A DNA stretch of 64,000 nt from Alistipes onderdonkii (lineage in GTDB: Bacteria; Bacteroidota; Bacteroidia; Bacteroidales; Rikenellaceae): positions 1,860,001 to 1,924,000 of the forward strand of contig NZ_CP102251.1 in assembly GCF_025145285.1 (NCBI RefSeq), read 5' to 3'. The position numbers were made by a program, and so were the translations under genes. A model generated the notes under the pieces. That model was not told the origin of the DNA and made no database searches. It saw only the letters and a program-made list of their open reading frames with translations. This document shows positions 1-8,941 of this stretch, piece by piece; the first letter of the stretch is position 1, and every line of letters begins with the position of its first letter.

Positions 1-1176
1 GTGATGCAGCGCGTGCGCACCGAACTCTCGCGCTACCCCGAAAGCAAGGTATACCTCTCGACGCCCGCTGTGATTCCCGGTCTGGGCAACTCGGGCGGTT
101 TCGAGATGGTGCTCGAAGCACGGGGCAATACGACCTACCAGGATTTGCAGCATGCCGTGGATACGCTGATGTATTACGCTTCGCAGCGTCCCGAATTCAC
201 GGGGCTGGCATCGTCCATGCAGGGCGACATTCCGCAGCTCTATTTCGACGTCGACCGAGACAAGGCGCAGCTGCTGGGTGTCTCGATGTCCGACATTTTC
301 TCGACGATGAAGGCCTTTACTGGGTCGATCTACGTCAATGACTTCAATATGTTCAACCGCATCTACCGCGTTTACATCCAGGCCGAGGCTCCCTACCGTG
401 CGCAGCGCGACAACCTGAACCTCTTTTTCGTGCGCGGGGCGGGCGGTGTGATGATCCCGATCACTTCGCTCGGGACGACGCACTATACGACGGGCGCAGG
501 CAACATCAAGCGTTTCAACATGTTCAACTCGGCCACCATTTCCGGTGAGGCCGCGCACGGTTACAGTTCGGGGCAGGCGATGGGTGTGCTGGAAGAGCTC
601 GTCCGCAAGCACTTGCCCGCGTCGATCGGCGTCGAGTGGAGCGGCCTTTCCTACCAGGAAAAGCATGTCGGCGGGCAGACCGGCCTGGTGCTGGCGCTGG
701 CCTTCCTGTTCGTCTTCCTGTTCCTTGCGGCACAGTACGAGAGCTGGTCGGTGCCCGTGGCCGTCATCCTGTCGCTCCCCGTGGCCGGCATCGGCGCCTA
801 CCTGGGTATCTGGATCTGCGGGCTGGAAAACAATATCTATTTCCAGATCGGACTGGTGATGCTCGTGGGACTGGTGGCCAAGAACGCCATCCTGATCGTG
901 GAATTCGCCAAGGAAGAGGTCGAGAAGGGCCGCGATGCGGTCTCCGCGGCGCTCACGGCGGCGCACCTGCGTTTCCGCCCGATCGTCATGACCTCGCTGG
1001 CCTTCATCCTCGGTCTGCTGCCGCTGGTCTTCGCTTCGGGGCCGGGCTCGGCAAGCCGTCAGGGGATCGGTACGGGCGTCTTCTTCGGCATGTTGGTCGC
1101 CATTACGGTAGGCATTGTCTTCGTGCCCTTCTTCTTCGTGTGGATTTACCGGATTAAAGAAAAACTGAAACGATGA
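1..1176 (+). CDS. RND multidrug efflux transporter, C-terminal part (5' partial)
   Basis: This is the last 391 residues of an inner-membrane proton-driven RND pump of the AcrB/MexB (HAE1) type; the gene begins before the window. The first part is periplasmic porter and docking domain sequence. Transmembrane helices start near residue 227 and the last six are present, with the family segment GLVMLVGLVAKNAILIVEF near 284-302. The stop overlaps the ATG of the next gene (ATGA), so the outer membrane partner is translationally coupled. The usual order periplasmic adaptor, RND pump, outer membrane factor suggests that an adaptor gene lies just upstream. The substrate cannot be told from this part. 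Confidence 0.93.
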   Translation: MMQRVRTELSRYPESKVYLSTPAVIPGLGNSGGFEMVLEARGNTTYQDLQHAVDTLMYYASQRPEFTGLASSMQGDIPQLYFDVDRDKAQLLGVSMSDIFSTMKAFTGSIYVNDFNMFNRIYRVYIQAEAPYRAQRDNLNLFFVRGAGGVMIPITSLGTTHYTTGAGNIKRFNMFNSATISGEAAHGYSSGQAMGVLEELVRKHLPASIGVEWSGLSYQEKHVGGQTGLVLALAFLFVFLFLAAQYESWSVPVAVILSLPVAGIGAYLGIWICGLENNIYFQIGLVMLVGLVAKNAILIVEFAKEEVEKGRDAVSAALTAAHLRFRPIVMTSLAFILGLLPLVFASGPGSASRQGIGTGVFFGMLVAITVGIVFVPFFFVWIYRIKEKLKR

Positions 1177-2555
1177 AACGACTTGCGATATTTCTTGTGA
1201 TACTGGCTGCTGCCGCTGGGCTGGGCTCCTGCTCGGCCGTGCGTCACTGCAAGGCGCCCGAGGTCGATTTCCCGGCGGCTATCGCCGGGGGTGCTGCGGC
1301 CGATTCGCTCGCCATCGCCGACATGGAGTGGTGGCAGTTCTACGGCGATTCGACCCTGTGCAACATCATCCGTCATACGTTGGCCAACAACAAGGACATG
1401 CTTGCCGCCGCGGCGCGTGTCGAGCGGATGCGCCAGCTTTACCGCATCGGCAAGGCCGACCGCCTGCCGTCGGTGTCGGGAACGGTCTACGCCGATCACG
1501 AAACCAACGACTATGCGGGCGAGGAGCCGAGCCGCGACCCCGAATTCGGCGCCAAGGCTACCGTGAGCTGGGAGCTCGACCTGTGGGGAAACCTGCGCTG
1601 GGCCAAGCGCAAGGGCGGTGCCGAATACCTCGCATCGGTCGAGGACAGGCGTGCGATGCAGATGACGCTCGTGGCCGAGGTCGCCGCCGCCTATTTCCGG
1701 TTGATGGCGCTCGACAACGAGCTTTCCATCGTGCGGCGTACGCTCATCACGCGCAGCGAGGGTGCTTACCAGGCGCAGTTGCGTTTCGAGGGCGGCCTCA
1801 CCTCTGAAACGGTCTTCCAGCAGGCGAAAGTGGAGTACGCCTCGACGGCGGCGCTGATCCCCGACCTCGAACGCAAGATCGAGGTCATGGAAAACAGCAT
1901 TTCGCTGCTCATGGGCGAAAATCCCGACTGGCGGGTCGTGCGCAGCAAGATGAATACCGAGGCGGAGTTCGCCGAGTCGCTTCCCGTGGGGTTGCCGTCG
2001 GAATTGCTCCTGCGGCGTCCCGACGTGCGGGCTTCTGAGCAGCAGCTCCGTGCGGCGATGGCCGCCGCGGGCATGGCCTACGCCGACCGCTTCCCGCGCA
2101 TCGTGTTCAACCTGACGGGCGGCTGGGAAAACGACGATGTGAGCGGGTTTTTCCGTTCGCCGTTCTCGTATGTCGCCGGTACGCTCGCCTCGCCGATCTT
2201 CGGGTTCGGCCGTAAACAGGCCCGGTACAAGGCCGCGCTGGCCGCCTACGACGAGGCCCGGCTGGGGTATGAACAGAAGGTGCTGACGGTTTTCAAGGAG
2301 GCCAACGACGCCGTGGTCAGCTACCGCAGCGTTCGCCAGACGGCCGCGCTGAAGGTTAACCTGCGCGACGCAGCCCGGAAATACGTCGAACTCGCCCAGC
2401 TGCAATACCGGGGCGGGAGCATCAATTATATCGACGTGCTGGATGCACAACGCCGTTATTTCGACGCTCAGATCGGGGTCAGCAATGCCGTGCGCGACGA
2501 GCACCTGGCTTTGGTCGACCTTTACAAAGCCCTGGGCGGCGGCTGGGCGGAATAA
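1173..2555 (+). CDS. TolC-family outer membrane efflux lipoprotein (NodT/OprM type)
   Basis: Outer membrane channel of the tripartite pump encoded just upstream, 460 residues. The N-terminus is a lipoprotein signal with lipobox GLGSC (Cys20), as in OprM and CusC relatives. The body has the duplicated coiled-coil/beta architecture of the family, including the conserved segment LLLRRPDVRASEQQLRAA in the middle and GGSINYIDVLDAQR near the C-terminus. It shares an ATGA overlap with the pump gene and is followed by a palindromic terminator, so it closes the operon. Drug specificity cannot be predicted. Confidence 0.93.
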   Translation: MKRLAIFLVILAAAAGLGSCSAVRHCKAPEVDFPAAIAGGAAADSLAIADMEWWQFYGDSTLCNIIRHTLANNKDMLAAAARVERMRQLYRIGKADRLPSVSGTVYADHETNDYAGEEPSRDPEFGAKATVSWELDLWGNLRWAKRKGGAEYLASVEDRRAMQMTLVAEVAAAYFRLMALDNELSIVRRTLITRSEGAYQAQLRFEGGLTSETVFQQAKVEYASTAALIPDLERKIEVMENSISLLMGENPDWRVVRSKMNTEAEFAESLPVGLPSELLLRRPDVRASEQQLRAAMAAAGMAYADRFPRIVFNLTGGWENDDVSGFFRSPFSYVAGTLASPIFGFGRKQARYKAALAAYDEARLGYEQKVLTVFKEANDAVVSYRSVRQTAALKVNLRDAARKYVELAQLQYRGGSINYIDVLDAQRRYFDAQIGVSNAVRDEHLALVDLYKALGGGWAE

Positions 2556-2586
2556 CCCTGCCGGCTTCTTTGGTTTATCGCTATGC

Positions 2587-2616
2587 CCGGATCCGCGCGG
2601 ATCCGGACTTTTTATT
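2587..2616 (+). terminator. Rho-independent terminator of the efflux operon
   Basis: A perfect 20-bp palindrome (CCGGATCCGC and its mirror) is followed within a few bases by a T-rich stretch. It lies about 30 bp after the stop of the outer membrane factor gene. No gene is visible in the 2617-2778 gap between it and the convergent receptor gene. Confidence 0.8.
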
Positions 2617-2778
2617 CCCGGGACGCCGTTTCGTGGCATCTTCCCCGAAAACTCTTTTTGTCATGCTCATACGAAACATCCTTCCCCGGGAAAGTTCTTC
2701 CCGCCGGGCCGTGATTCGGAGCCCGGGAAGCGGAATCGGAATAGTGCCGGCCTGCCGATGTCCCCTGTGCGGGTCGGA

Positions 2779-4875
2779 TCAATCCCGGACTCTTTTCTTT
2801 CTCCATTTGGGGCGGATGTCGAGGAATATTTCGAAATTTATCCCCGGCATGGGGCGTCCCAGCACGGAAACATACTCTTCGTCGAAGAGGTTTTTGACGG
2901 CGGCTTTGACCGAAAAATTGGCCCAGCGTGCGGAAAACAGCTTCTCGAGAGTCACGTCGTTCATCAGGTAGTAGGGGACGTTGCCTGTGTAGGTGAATGC
3001 GTTGCTCGTCATGGTGAACCGCTCGCTGTAATAGCACCACTTGTATAGCAGGCGCCAGCTTTTGTAGGCCAGACGCCCTGTCACTGCGGCCGAATATACG
3101 GGCACGTAGGGGAGTTGCCTGCCCAATGACCGGTCGCCCTTGCTGAACGCTTCGCCCCGGTTGACCGAGGGCGTCCACGAGAAGTTGCCGTCCAGTCCCA
3201 GCTGCCACTCCTTCGAGAGCATACGGTCGTACCCGGCTTTCAGTTCCACGCCGTAAGCGTGTACGTCCTTCATGTTGAGCGGCGTCCAGTAGTTGGTGTT
3301 GCCGCCCAGCGGCAGCCAGAGAATCCAGTCGTCGATGTAGGAATCGAACCATGTCGCCTCGCCGTGCAGCGAATATACCCCTTCCTTCCCTACGGCAAAC
3401 GATATCCCGCCGTCGTACGAAAACCCCGATTCGGGTACGAGGTCGGTGTTCCCGCCCGGTTGGAAATAGAGGTCGTTGAGCGTGGGATAACGGTAGTTGC
3501 GCGATACGGAGGCTTTTGCCCGGATCGTCCCGCGTTTCGAGATCAGGTAGTCTGCATAGAACGCCGGGATGAGCGGCGTCCACTGCGCGCCGTACATCTC
3601 TTCGCGCAGCGTGACGGACAGCCCCAGCCGTTCGGTGGGCATCCATTTGGCCGTGATGCTGGTCGAAAGCTCCGTGCGCGCGTGGTTGTATCCGATGGTC
3701 TTTCGGTTCATGTCCTGCGAGATGATCCTGCGGTCGTTGTTCGTGACGAAATGCTGGTGCAGGTCGGCCTGTGCCGTGAAGAGCCATTTGCGGCCTATGT
3801 AGTACTCCCCTTCGCCCGAGACGAAGAGCGTGTGGTACCAGTTCCGGGAGGTGGTCATGTACTCCAGTTTCCCGTTGCCCACGTCGTTGGCGTAGTCGTA
3901 GGCGAACCAGCTGTAGATGTATCCGGCCTTGGCCGCGACTTTCCAGTTCCGGCGCAGGTGATCCCACGACAGCACGCTGCGCAGCGTGCGTTCGCGCTGT
4001 TCGTTGATGAATTTCTTCGGATCGCCGTAATCGGTCGTCATGCGCCCCAGCCCGCGCTTCGAGGCGATCAGCCAGGCGTTCAGGCCGAACCGGTCTCCGT
4101 TGCCCGTGTTGTAATAGGCCTCCTGCAACAGGTGGAAGTCGCGGAAAGCTCCGTCGTCGTGCTTTTCGCGGGGATAGTACGAACCGATGATGTTGTGCTC
4201 GTCGTCGTAGATGTTTTCCTTCTTGTCGTGGTTCCGGTAGGAATATTCGTTGGGGGACGACGAATATACCACGCGCGTGGAGGTCTGCCAGCGGTCGTTG
4301 CCGTAGGTGAGACGCAGGAATTCGTCCGTCGTCCAGAATGACCCGATGCCCTGGGTGTATTGCAGCCCGAAGCCCTGCGTATCGGCGGGTTTGGTCGCCA
4401 GCATGACCGCACCGCCCAGGCCGCCGCCCGTGACGTTGACCGACGAGGTGCCGTGCAGCAGTTGTGCGTCGTCGACGAAGTAGGAGGGAATCATCGAGAA
4501 ATCGGTCATGCCCAGCATCGGCGAGTTGATGCGCATGCCGTTCCACACCACCTGCGTATGCGAAGGGCCCGTGCCGCGGAATGCGACCGTCGAAAGCGTC
4601 GCCCGTCCGTATTGCTTGATGAAGATCGACGAATTGAATGTCAGCACGTCGGCCATCGACAGGGCAATGTTCTCGTGCAGGACGAGCGTGTCGAGCTGCG
4701 TTTTCTGAACGCCTATTTCTTTCATGGGTTTCACGCCCGTCACCCCGACTGCGCGGATGGGCAACACCAGCGACGGATTCTCGTTCCACCACCCTCCGTC
4801 CGACGGCGCCTTGTCCTGGGCGGCGGCGCTCCACCAGAGGGCGATGCTGAACAGCGGGATTAGGAGTCTCTTCAT
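2779..4875 (-). CDS. btuB: TonB-dependent outer membrane receptor, BtuB-like (cobalamin uptake)
   Basis: Outer membrane TonB-dependent transporter, 698 residues, with signal peptide MKRLLIPLFSIALWWSAAAQ. A plug domain covers about residues 45-185 (segments such as RGTGPSHTQVVWNGMRINSP and GGGLGGAVML), followed by a 22-strand barrel ending in an aromatic-rich strand. Its start lies about 20 bp after the BtuG-like gene, and the pair is preceded by a cobalamin riboswitch, so vitamin B12 or another corrinoid is the likely substrate. The family is certain from sequence; the substrate is inferred from context. It would work with TonB/ExbBD and an inner-membrane BtuCD system, neither of which is in this window. 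Confidence 0.9.
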   Translation of the reverse strand: MKRLLIPLFSIALWWSAAAQDKAPSDGGWWNENPSLVLPIRAVGVTGVKPMKEIGVQKTQLDTLVLHENIALSMADVLTFNSSIFIKQYGRATLSTVAFRGTGPSHTQVVWNGMRINSPMLGMTDFSMIPSYFVDDAQLLHGTSSVNVTGGGLGGAVMLATKPADTQGFGLQYTQGIGSFWTTDEFLRLTYGNDRWQTSTRVVYSSSPNEYSYRNHDKKENIYDDEHNIIGSYYPREKHDDGAFRDFHLLQEAYYNTGNGDRFGLNAWLIASKRGLGRMTTDYGDPKKFINEQRERTLRSVLSWDHLRRNWKVAAKAGYIYSWFAYDYANDVGNGKLEYMTTSRNWYHTLFVSGEGEYYIGRKWLFTAQADLHQHFVTNNDRRIISQDMNRKTIGYNHARTELSTSITAKWMPTERLGLSVTLREEMYGAQWTPLIPAFYADYLISKRGTIRAKASVSRNYRYPTLNDLYFQPGGNTDLVPESGFSYDGGISFAVGKEGVYSLHGEATWFDSYIDDWILWLPLGGNTNYWTPLNMKDVHAYGVELKAGYDRMLSKEWQLGLDGNFSWTPSVNRGEAFSKGDRSLGRQLPYVPVYSAAVTGRLAYKSWRLLYKWCYYSERFTMTSNAFTYTGNVPYYLMNDVTLEKLFSARWANFSVKAAVKNLFDEEYVSVLGRPMPGINFEIFLDIRPKWRKKRVRD

Positions 4876-4895
4876 TGCTTCGCGTGTTTGTCGGG

Positions 4896-5966
4896 TTATC
4901 GTTTCCAGCAGAAGGCGCCCGGGGTGACGCCCGCGTAAAATTCGTCTACCGCGTCGCCGTCGGCCGTATAACGGTAGACGATCCCCTGCTGCTGGTAGTC
5001 GATGGCATCGGCCACGTAGACGTCGCCGTTGTCCGGGTCGACCGTCAACCCGTAATATTTCGTCTCCCGGTATTCGAGGAACGGGCGCGCCGGGAGCTGC
5101 TCGGCAGCTACGGGCATGCGCCAGACATCCTTGTTGATCCAGTACAGCGTGTCGCGCGTGCCGTTGAGCTGCACTTCCGAGGGTGCATCCCCCTCTCTGA
5201 AACGGAACTGCTTTTCCAGGCGGAACGAGGCGGCGTCGATGCGGTACAGTGCCGGAACATCATATCCGTAGGGGCTGCCTTCGTAACCGCCGTCGGTGAT
5301 CGTCCACAGCTTGTCGTTGGCATCCAGTACCAGCGATGTGGGTTGTACGCCGACGACCAGTTCGTCCACCACCCTGTCGGTTCGGGTGTCGATCTTCAGC
5401 AGCCGGTTCTGGTACGACCAGCAGTTCACGTAGACGTATTGCCCGTACTGTACCATCTGCTCGGTCGATCCCGATCCGGGTGTCATGCCGGGACACTCGA
5501 TGTAGCCCGTGATCTCGTACCGCCTGGGGTTGACGATGAAAATGCGGTTGTCCCAGAGCTGGGTCACATAGGCCTTTTCGTCGGAGACGAAGTGGATGTA
5601 CCGCGGCGAGGTGAGGTTCGTGATGCGGCCCACCTCCTTGAATGTACGGAGGTCGATTGCGAAGACGACATGCGAATTGTTCACGACGATCCATCCCAGA
5701 TCGTTGTGGATGGTCATCGACTGTGCCACGTCGCCCAACTTCATGGCGTTGGCACGGTAGAAAACCTCGTTCTCGACCTTTTTCGTTGCCGGGTCGTAAT
5801 AGGAGAGCGTGGCGTTGCCGTACTGGAAATTTCCCTCGTTGGTGATGAACAACCCCGGCCCCGTCGCGGCGAACTCTTCCATGTCTGCGTAGTCCCACTT
5901 CATGCAGCCTCCCAGTGCCGGCAGGCACAGGATCACGGGCAGAATATGTCGTAAAATCCGTTTCAT
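4896..5966 (-). CDS. btuG: BtuG-like surface lipoprotein (YncE/DUF5074-type beta-propeller)
   Basis: Predicted cell-surface lipoprotein, 356 residues from the ATG at 5966. Signal peptide MKRILRHILPVILCLPALGG ends in a lipobox with Cys21. The rest consists of repeated beta-propeller blade motifs of the YncE kind (for example GLFITNEGNFQYGNATLSYY and NRLLKIDTRTDRVVDELVVG). In Bacteroides, BtuG proteins of this type bind B12 very tightly and cap BtuB on the cell surface. Here the gene sits between the cobalamin riboswitch and a BtuB-like receptor, which fits that role. The frame is open upstream of 5966, but only this start gives a lipoprotein signal. The alternative is a generic YncE-like protein, made unlikely by the riboswitch. 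Confidence 0.86.
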   Translation of the reverse strand: MKRILRHILPVILCLPALGGCMKWDYADMEEFAATGPGLFITNEGNFQYGNATLSYYDPATKKVENEVFYRANAMKLGDVAQSMTIHNDLGWIVVNNSHVVFAIDLRTFKEVGRITNLTSPRYIHFVSDEKAYVTQLWDNRIFIVNPRRYEITGYIECPGMTPGSGSTEQMVQYGQYVYVNCWSYQNRLLKIDTRTDRVVDELVVGVQPTSLVLDANDKLWTITDGGYEGSPYGYDVPALYRIDAASFRLEKQFRFREGDAPSEVQLNGTRDTLYWINKDVWRMPVAAEQLPARPFLEYRETKYYGLTVDPDNGDVYVADAIDYQQQGIVYRYTADGDAVDEFYAGVTPGAFCWKR

Positions 5967-6147
5967 GCGTCGAAAATTAAAGAAACGACCGGCCCCTCCT
6001 CTTCCCTGGTGCGGAACTGCGGCCGGCTGCATCGGACGTCCGGTGCGGCCTTCGTATTTGTCAAACTGATTTTACATCCGGGAATATGCCTTGCCGGCAG
6101 GCTCTTCATGCCGATCACGATCCATTCCCCTGGATTGTAAAATCATT

Positions 6148-6340
6148 GCAACGGCAGGTCTTCTGACTCGTTCCCGTCGAGACGCCTTCCCGGCCGGACT
6201 GGGGCCAGTGGCAAAAGATTGTCAGGACTTGTTGTGCCATTTCGGGTGGCAGGAACTCACAGCAGAGGGAACTGTTGCCGATTTTCACGGCATTCCCTTT
6301 TAATCGGTCAGGGGGTTGCGGAACCCCTTTGCGAACCATT
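6148..6340 (-). promoter_or_regulatory. Cobalamin (B12) riboswitch
   Basis: Read on the reverse strand this leader carries the hallmarks of the AdoCbl-type riboswitch: a GGGAATGCCGTGAAAATC-like block around 6285-6303, GCTGTGA near 6255, the core GCCACTGG at 6205-6212, and the B12 box AGTCAGAAGACCTGCC at about 6153-6168. It lies about 185 bp upstream of the BtuG-like gene and reads towards it, so B12 should repress the btuG-btuB pair. The exact ends are approximate. Confidence 0.93.
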
Positions 6341-6346
6341 GCGCAA

Positions 6347-6374
6347 CAAAAGTATAAAAAATTCGGGTTCGCAA
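6347..6374 (-). promoter_or_regulatory. Promoter for the riboswitch-btuG-btuB transcript
   Basis: On the reverse strand a -7 box TACTTTTG (6347-6354) fits the Bacteroidota consensus TAnnTTTG, with TTG at 6372-6374 about 17 bp upstream, slightly short of the usual 19-20. The predicted start lies just ahead of the riboswitch. Confidence 0.6.
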
Positions 6375-6385
6375 GGCCTTATAAC

Positions 6386-6413
6386 GAAAAAAGGTCGCCG
6401 TATGGCGACCTTT
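6386..6413 (-). terminator. Terminator downstream of tRNA-Thr
   Basis: Stem AAAGGTCGCC with a 4-nt loop and its complement, followed on the reverse strand by a T6 run. It sits immediately 3' of the tRNA and separates it from the B12 locus promoter. Confidence 0.8.
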
Positions 6414-6416
6414 CCG

Positions 6417-6489
6417 AGCCGAAACCGGGACTTGAACCCGGGACCTCTTCATTACGAGTGAAACGCTCTACCAACTGAGCTATTTCGGC
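6417..6489 (-). tRNA. tRNA-Thr (anticodon CGT)
   Basis: The reverse strand folds as a complete cloverleaf of 73 nt. The acceptor stem GCCGAAA pairs with TTTCGGC, the D arm is AGCTCAGTTGGTAGAGC, the anticodon loop CTCGTAA gives anticodon CGT (reads ACG, threonine), and the T arm contains GGGTTCAAGTCCC. The 3' CCA is not encoded. Confidence 0.95.
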
Positions 6490-6620
6490 TTGCCGAGAAC
6501 ATTAAGCTCTCTTTGGGATTGCAAATATCTGAAAAAAATATTTTTCTCGCAACAATTTTCGGAAAATTCTCGCATTTCTTGCTATATTCGCGTCAAAACT
6601 AACCGAAAACAGACCGGGTT

Positions 6621-8090
6621 ATGATTACTTTCCTGGGGTGCCTGGGGCTCCTCGTGGCAGCATATTTCACCTACGGACGCTATCTCGAACGCCTGTGCGG
6701 CGTGGATGCTGCGCGGCCTGTGCCTTCGGCCACGTCGTTCGACGGAGTGGATTATATCCCGATGCCGATGTGGAGGACTTTCCTCATACAGCTGCTCAAT
6801 ATCGCGGGGCTGGGGCCGATTTTCGGTGCCGTGCTGGGGGCGGCATACGGCCCCGTGGCATTCCTGTGGATTACCTTCGGCGGTATCTTCATGGGGGCGG
6901 CGCACGACTTCATCGCCGGGATCGTCTCGCTGCGCAGCAACGGTGCGAGTTTGCCCGAGACCGTCGGCACCTACCTCGGGCCGGGGATAAAACAACTTAT
7001 GCGCATCTTTTCCGTGGGGCTGATGGTGCTCGTCGGCGCTGTCTTCCTGTCGCAGCCCGCTTCGCTGATCGCCAACCGCATCGAGGCCCCGTCGCTGTCG
7101 GGTATCGCCTTCGGCGGGTTCTCGTGGTTGCTGCTCATCATTCTGGGCGTTATCCTGATCTATTATATCGTGGCGACGTTGCTGCCCGTGGACAAGATCA
7201 TCGGCCGTATCTATCCGGTTTTCGGCTGCGCACTGCTTTTCATGGCGCTGGGAATCCTCGCCGTATTGCTTTTCAGCGGCAAATATACGATCCCCGAGTT
7301 TACTTCTCTGGAAAATTGCATTGCCGACCCGGAGCGGTTTCCGATCCTGCCGATGCTCTTTACGACCATCGCCTGCGGCGCTATTTCGGGCTTCCATGCG
7401 ACCCAGTCGCCGCTGATGGCACGCTGCCTGCGTTCCGAACGGCAGGCCCGCCCCGTGTTTTACGGCGCCATGATCTCCGAGAGCATCATCGCGCTGATAT
7501 GGGCGGCCATCGCCATGGCCTTCTGGAACGGTGCCTCCGGGCTGAATGCCGCGATTGCGGAGTATGGCGGGCAGGCGGCCGTGATGGTCGATGTCATCGC
7601 CCGCACTACGCTGGGCGAAGTGCTGGCCGGACTGGTGATCTTCGGGGTTGTGGCCTGCGCCATCACCTCGGGCGATACGGCGTTCCGTTCGGCACGGCTG
7701 ATCGTGGCCGATTTCATGGGGCTCGAACAGCGCAGCCTGCGCAAGCGAATCTATATCAGCATCCCGCTCTTCGCTGCGGGGCTGGTCATTATTTTCTGCC
7801 TGCCGTTCGAGGCCATGTGGAGCTATTTCGCATGGATGAACCAGACACTGGCGATGGTCACGCTGTGGATGATTACGGCCTACCTGAACAAACGGGGCCG
7901 CAACCGCTGGGTGGGGCTCCTGCCGGCGCTGGTCATGACCTACGTCTGCATGTCCTATGTCTTTATATCGCCGCTTATGTGTGGCATGCGCGACCGGGCA
8001 GCGGCCTACCTGCTGGGCGGCGCGCTGACACTCGCTATACTGATAACCATGATTTTTAAAATGCGCCGCGATGCAAAAAGCATATCTTAA
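6621..8090 (+). CDS. CstA-family carbon starvation transporter
   Basis: Polytopic inner-membrane protein of 489 residues with about 13 hydrophobic segments. The N-terminal signature region (AAYFTYGRYLERLCGVD, then DGVDYIPMPMWRTFLIQLLN and GPIFGAVLGAAYGP) is that of the CstA family, whose characterised members carry peptides or pyruvate under carbon limitation. It is clearly shorter than E. coli CstA (about 700 residues) and corresponds to the short form common in anaerobes. Its 3' end overlaps the next gene by 20 bp, so the two are probably translated together. The substrate is not determinable. Confidence 0.9.
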   Translation: MITFLGCLGLLVAAYFTYGRYLERLCGVDAARPVPSATSFDGVDYIPMPMWRTFLIQLLNIAGLGPIFGAVLGAAYGPVAFLWITFGGIFMGAAHDFIAGIVSLRSNGASLPETVGTYLGPGIKQLMRIFSVGLMVLVGAVFLSQPASLIANRIEAPSLSGIAFGGFSWLLLIILGVILIYYIVATLLPVDKIIGRIYPVFGCALLFMALGILAVLLFSGKYTIPEFTSLENCIADPERFPILPMLFTTIACGAISGFHATQSPLMARCLRSERQARPVFYGAMISESIIALIWAAIAMAFWNGASGLNAAIAEYGGQAAVMVDVIARTTLGEVLAGLVIFGVVACAITSGDTAFRSARLIVADFMGLEQRSLRKRIYISIPLFAAGLVIIFCLPFEAMWSYFAWMNQTLAMVTLWMITAYLNKRGRNRWVGLLPALVMTYVCMSYVFISPLMCGMRDRAAAYLLGGALTLAILITMIFKMRRDAKSIS

Positions 8091-8763
8091 CCCCACGCTC
8101 GACCAGACTTTCGAAATCGTCGGCGACGGGCCGTATAATTTCACCAGGGTTTTGGCACACACCCGTGAGCTGGAGGCCGCGGGGAATGTCGAAGATGCCT
8201 GCAATGAACGTTACCAGGCATTCCAGCGGCTTGCGGGGTTGCTGCCCGAAGACGAAGAGATCAACCTCGAATGGAGCCATCGCAATTCGCAGTCTGCGCT
8301 CGAACTGATCCGTGCCTCGGCCATCGACCACTTTCTGATCAACGATTTCGAGATGTCTGCGGCGCTGCTGGAGATGCTCCTGGAGCTGGATCCCGAAGAC
8401 CACCTCGAGGGGAGCGAACTCTTGGCGTTCGATTACCTGGCGATGGACGAGCAGGAACTGTTCGACGAAGTGATAAACGACGTTTCGGACAAATGTGCCA
8501 GCCGCGGGATATTGCTGCTCTGGTCGGCATTCCGTCGTGAAGGGACGCTTCCCGAAGGGGAGTTGCTGCATTTCAAGACGCGGTTTGCGCCTTTCTTCCG
8601 GGAATTTACGGCCGCCGAGCACCCTGCCGACGATGCTTACCTGCGGGATATCGAGGGCGAACGTCCCTCCGTGCAGGCACAGGCGCGCGAACTTTGGTTG
8701 CAGACCGAGAACCTGTGGGTATTGTGGCCCGGGTTTATCGCTGCGCTGCAGGCTGCGCAGTAG
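8071..8763 (+). CDS. Conserved acidic protein of unknown function, coupled to the CstA-type gene
   Basis: Soluble 230-residue acidic protein, predicted all-helical, with no signal peptide or membrane segment. I do not recognise a domain with certainty. The middle (residues about 65-150, for example NDFEMSAALLEMLLELDPED) resembles tetratricopeptide-type helical pairs. The gene starts inside the last 20 bp of the CstA-type gene in another frame, a tight coupling that suggests a partner or accessory role, but no function can be assigned. Codon use matches the neighbours, so the gene is credible. Confidence 0.75.
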   Translation: MQKAYLNPTLDQTFEIVGDGPYNFTRVLAHTRELEAAGNVEDACNERYQAFQRLAGLLPEDEEINLEWSHRNSQSALELIRASAIDHFLINDFEMSAALLEMLLELDPEDHLEGSELLAFDYLAMDEQELFDEVINDVSDKCASRGILLLWSAFRREGTLPEGELLHFKTRFAPFFREFTAAEHPADDAYLRDIEGERPSVQAQARELWLQTENLWVLWPGFIAALQAAQ

Positions 8764-8941
8764 GCCGCAGGTGTGTCCGCTATTCTTCGCAGGCTTCGGC
8801 AGGGCGGGGCTGTTGCCGGCTGCGATCCGCATAGGCCATGCGACGTTTGAAATGTCCTTCGGTGGCGCGTTTGTAGCCCTCGGTGTGCTTTTCTTGGTGT
8901 AGGCTGGCAGGTGCCCGGTTCCCCGTGCGAGCCCGTTGCGC

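Noticed and set aside
2612..4834. A 740-codon reverse-strand frame overlapping the BtuB-like gene.
   Set aside because: Out-of-frame shadow of the receptor gene; Arg/His-rich without any family signature.
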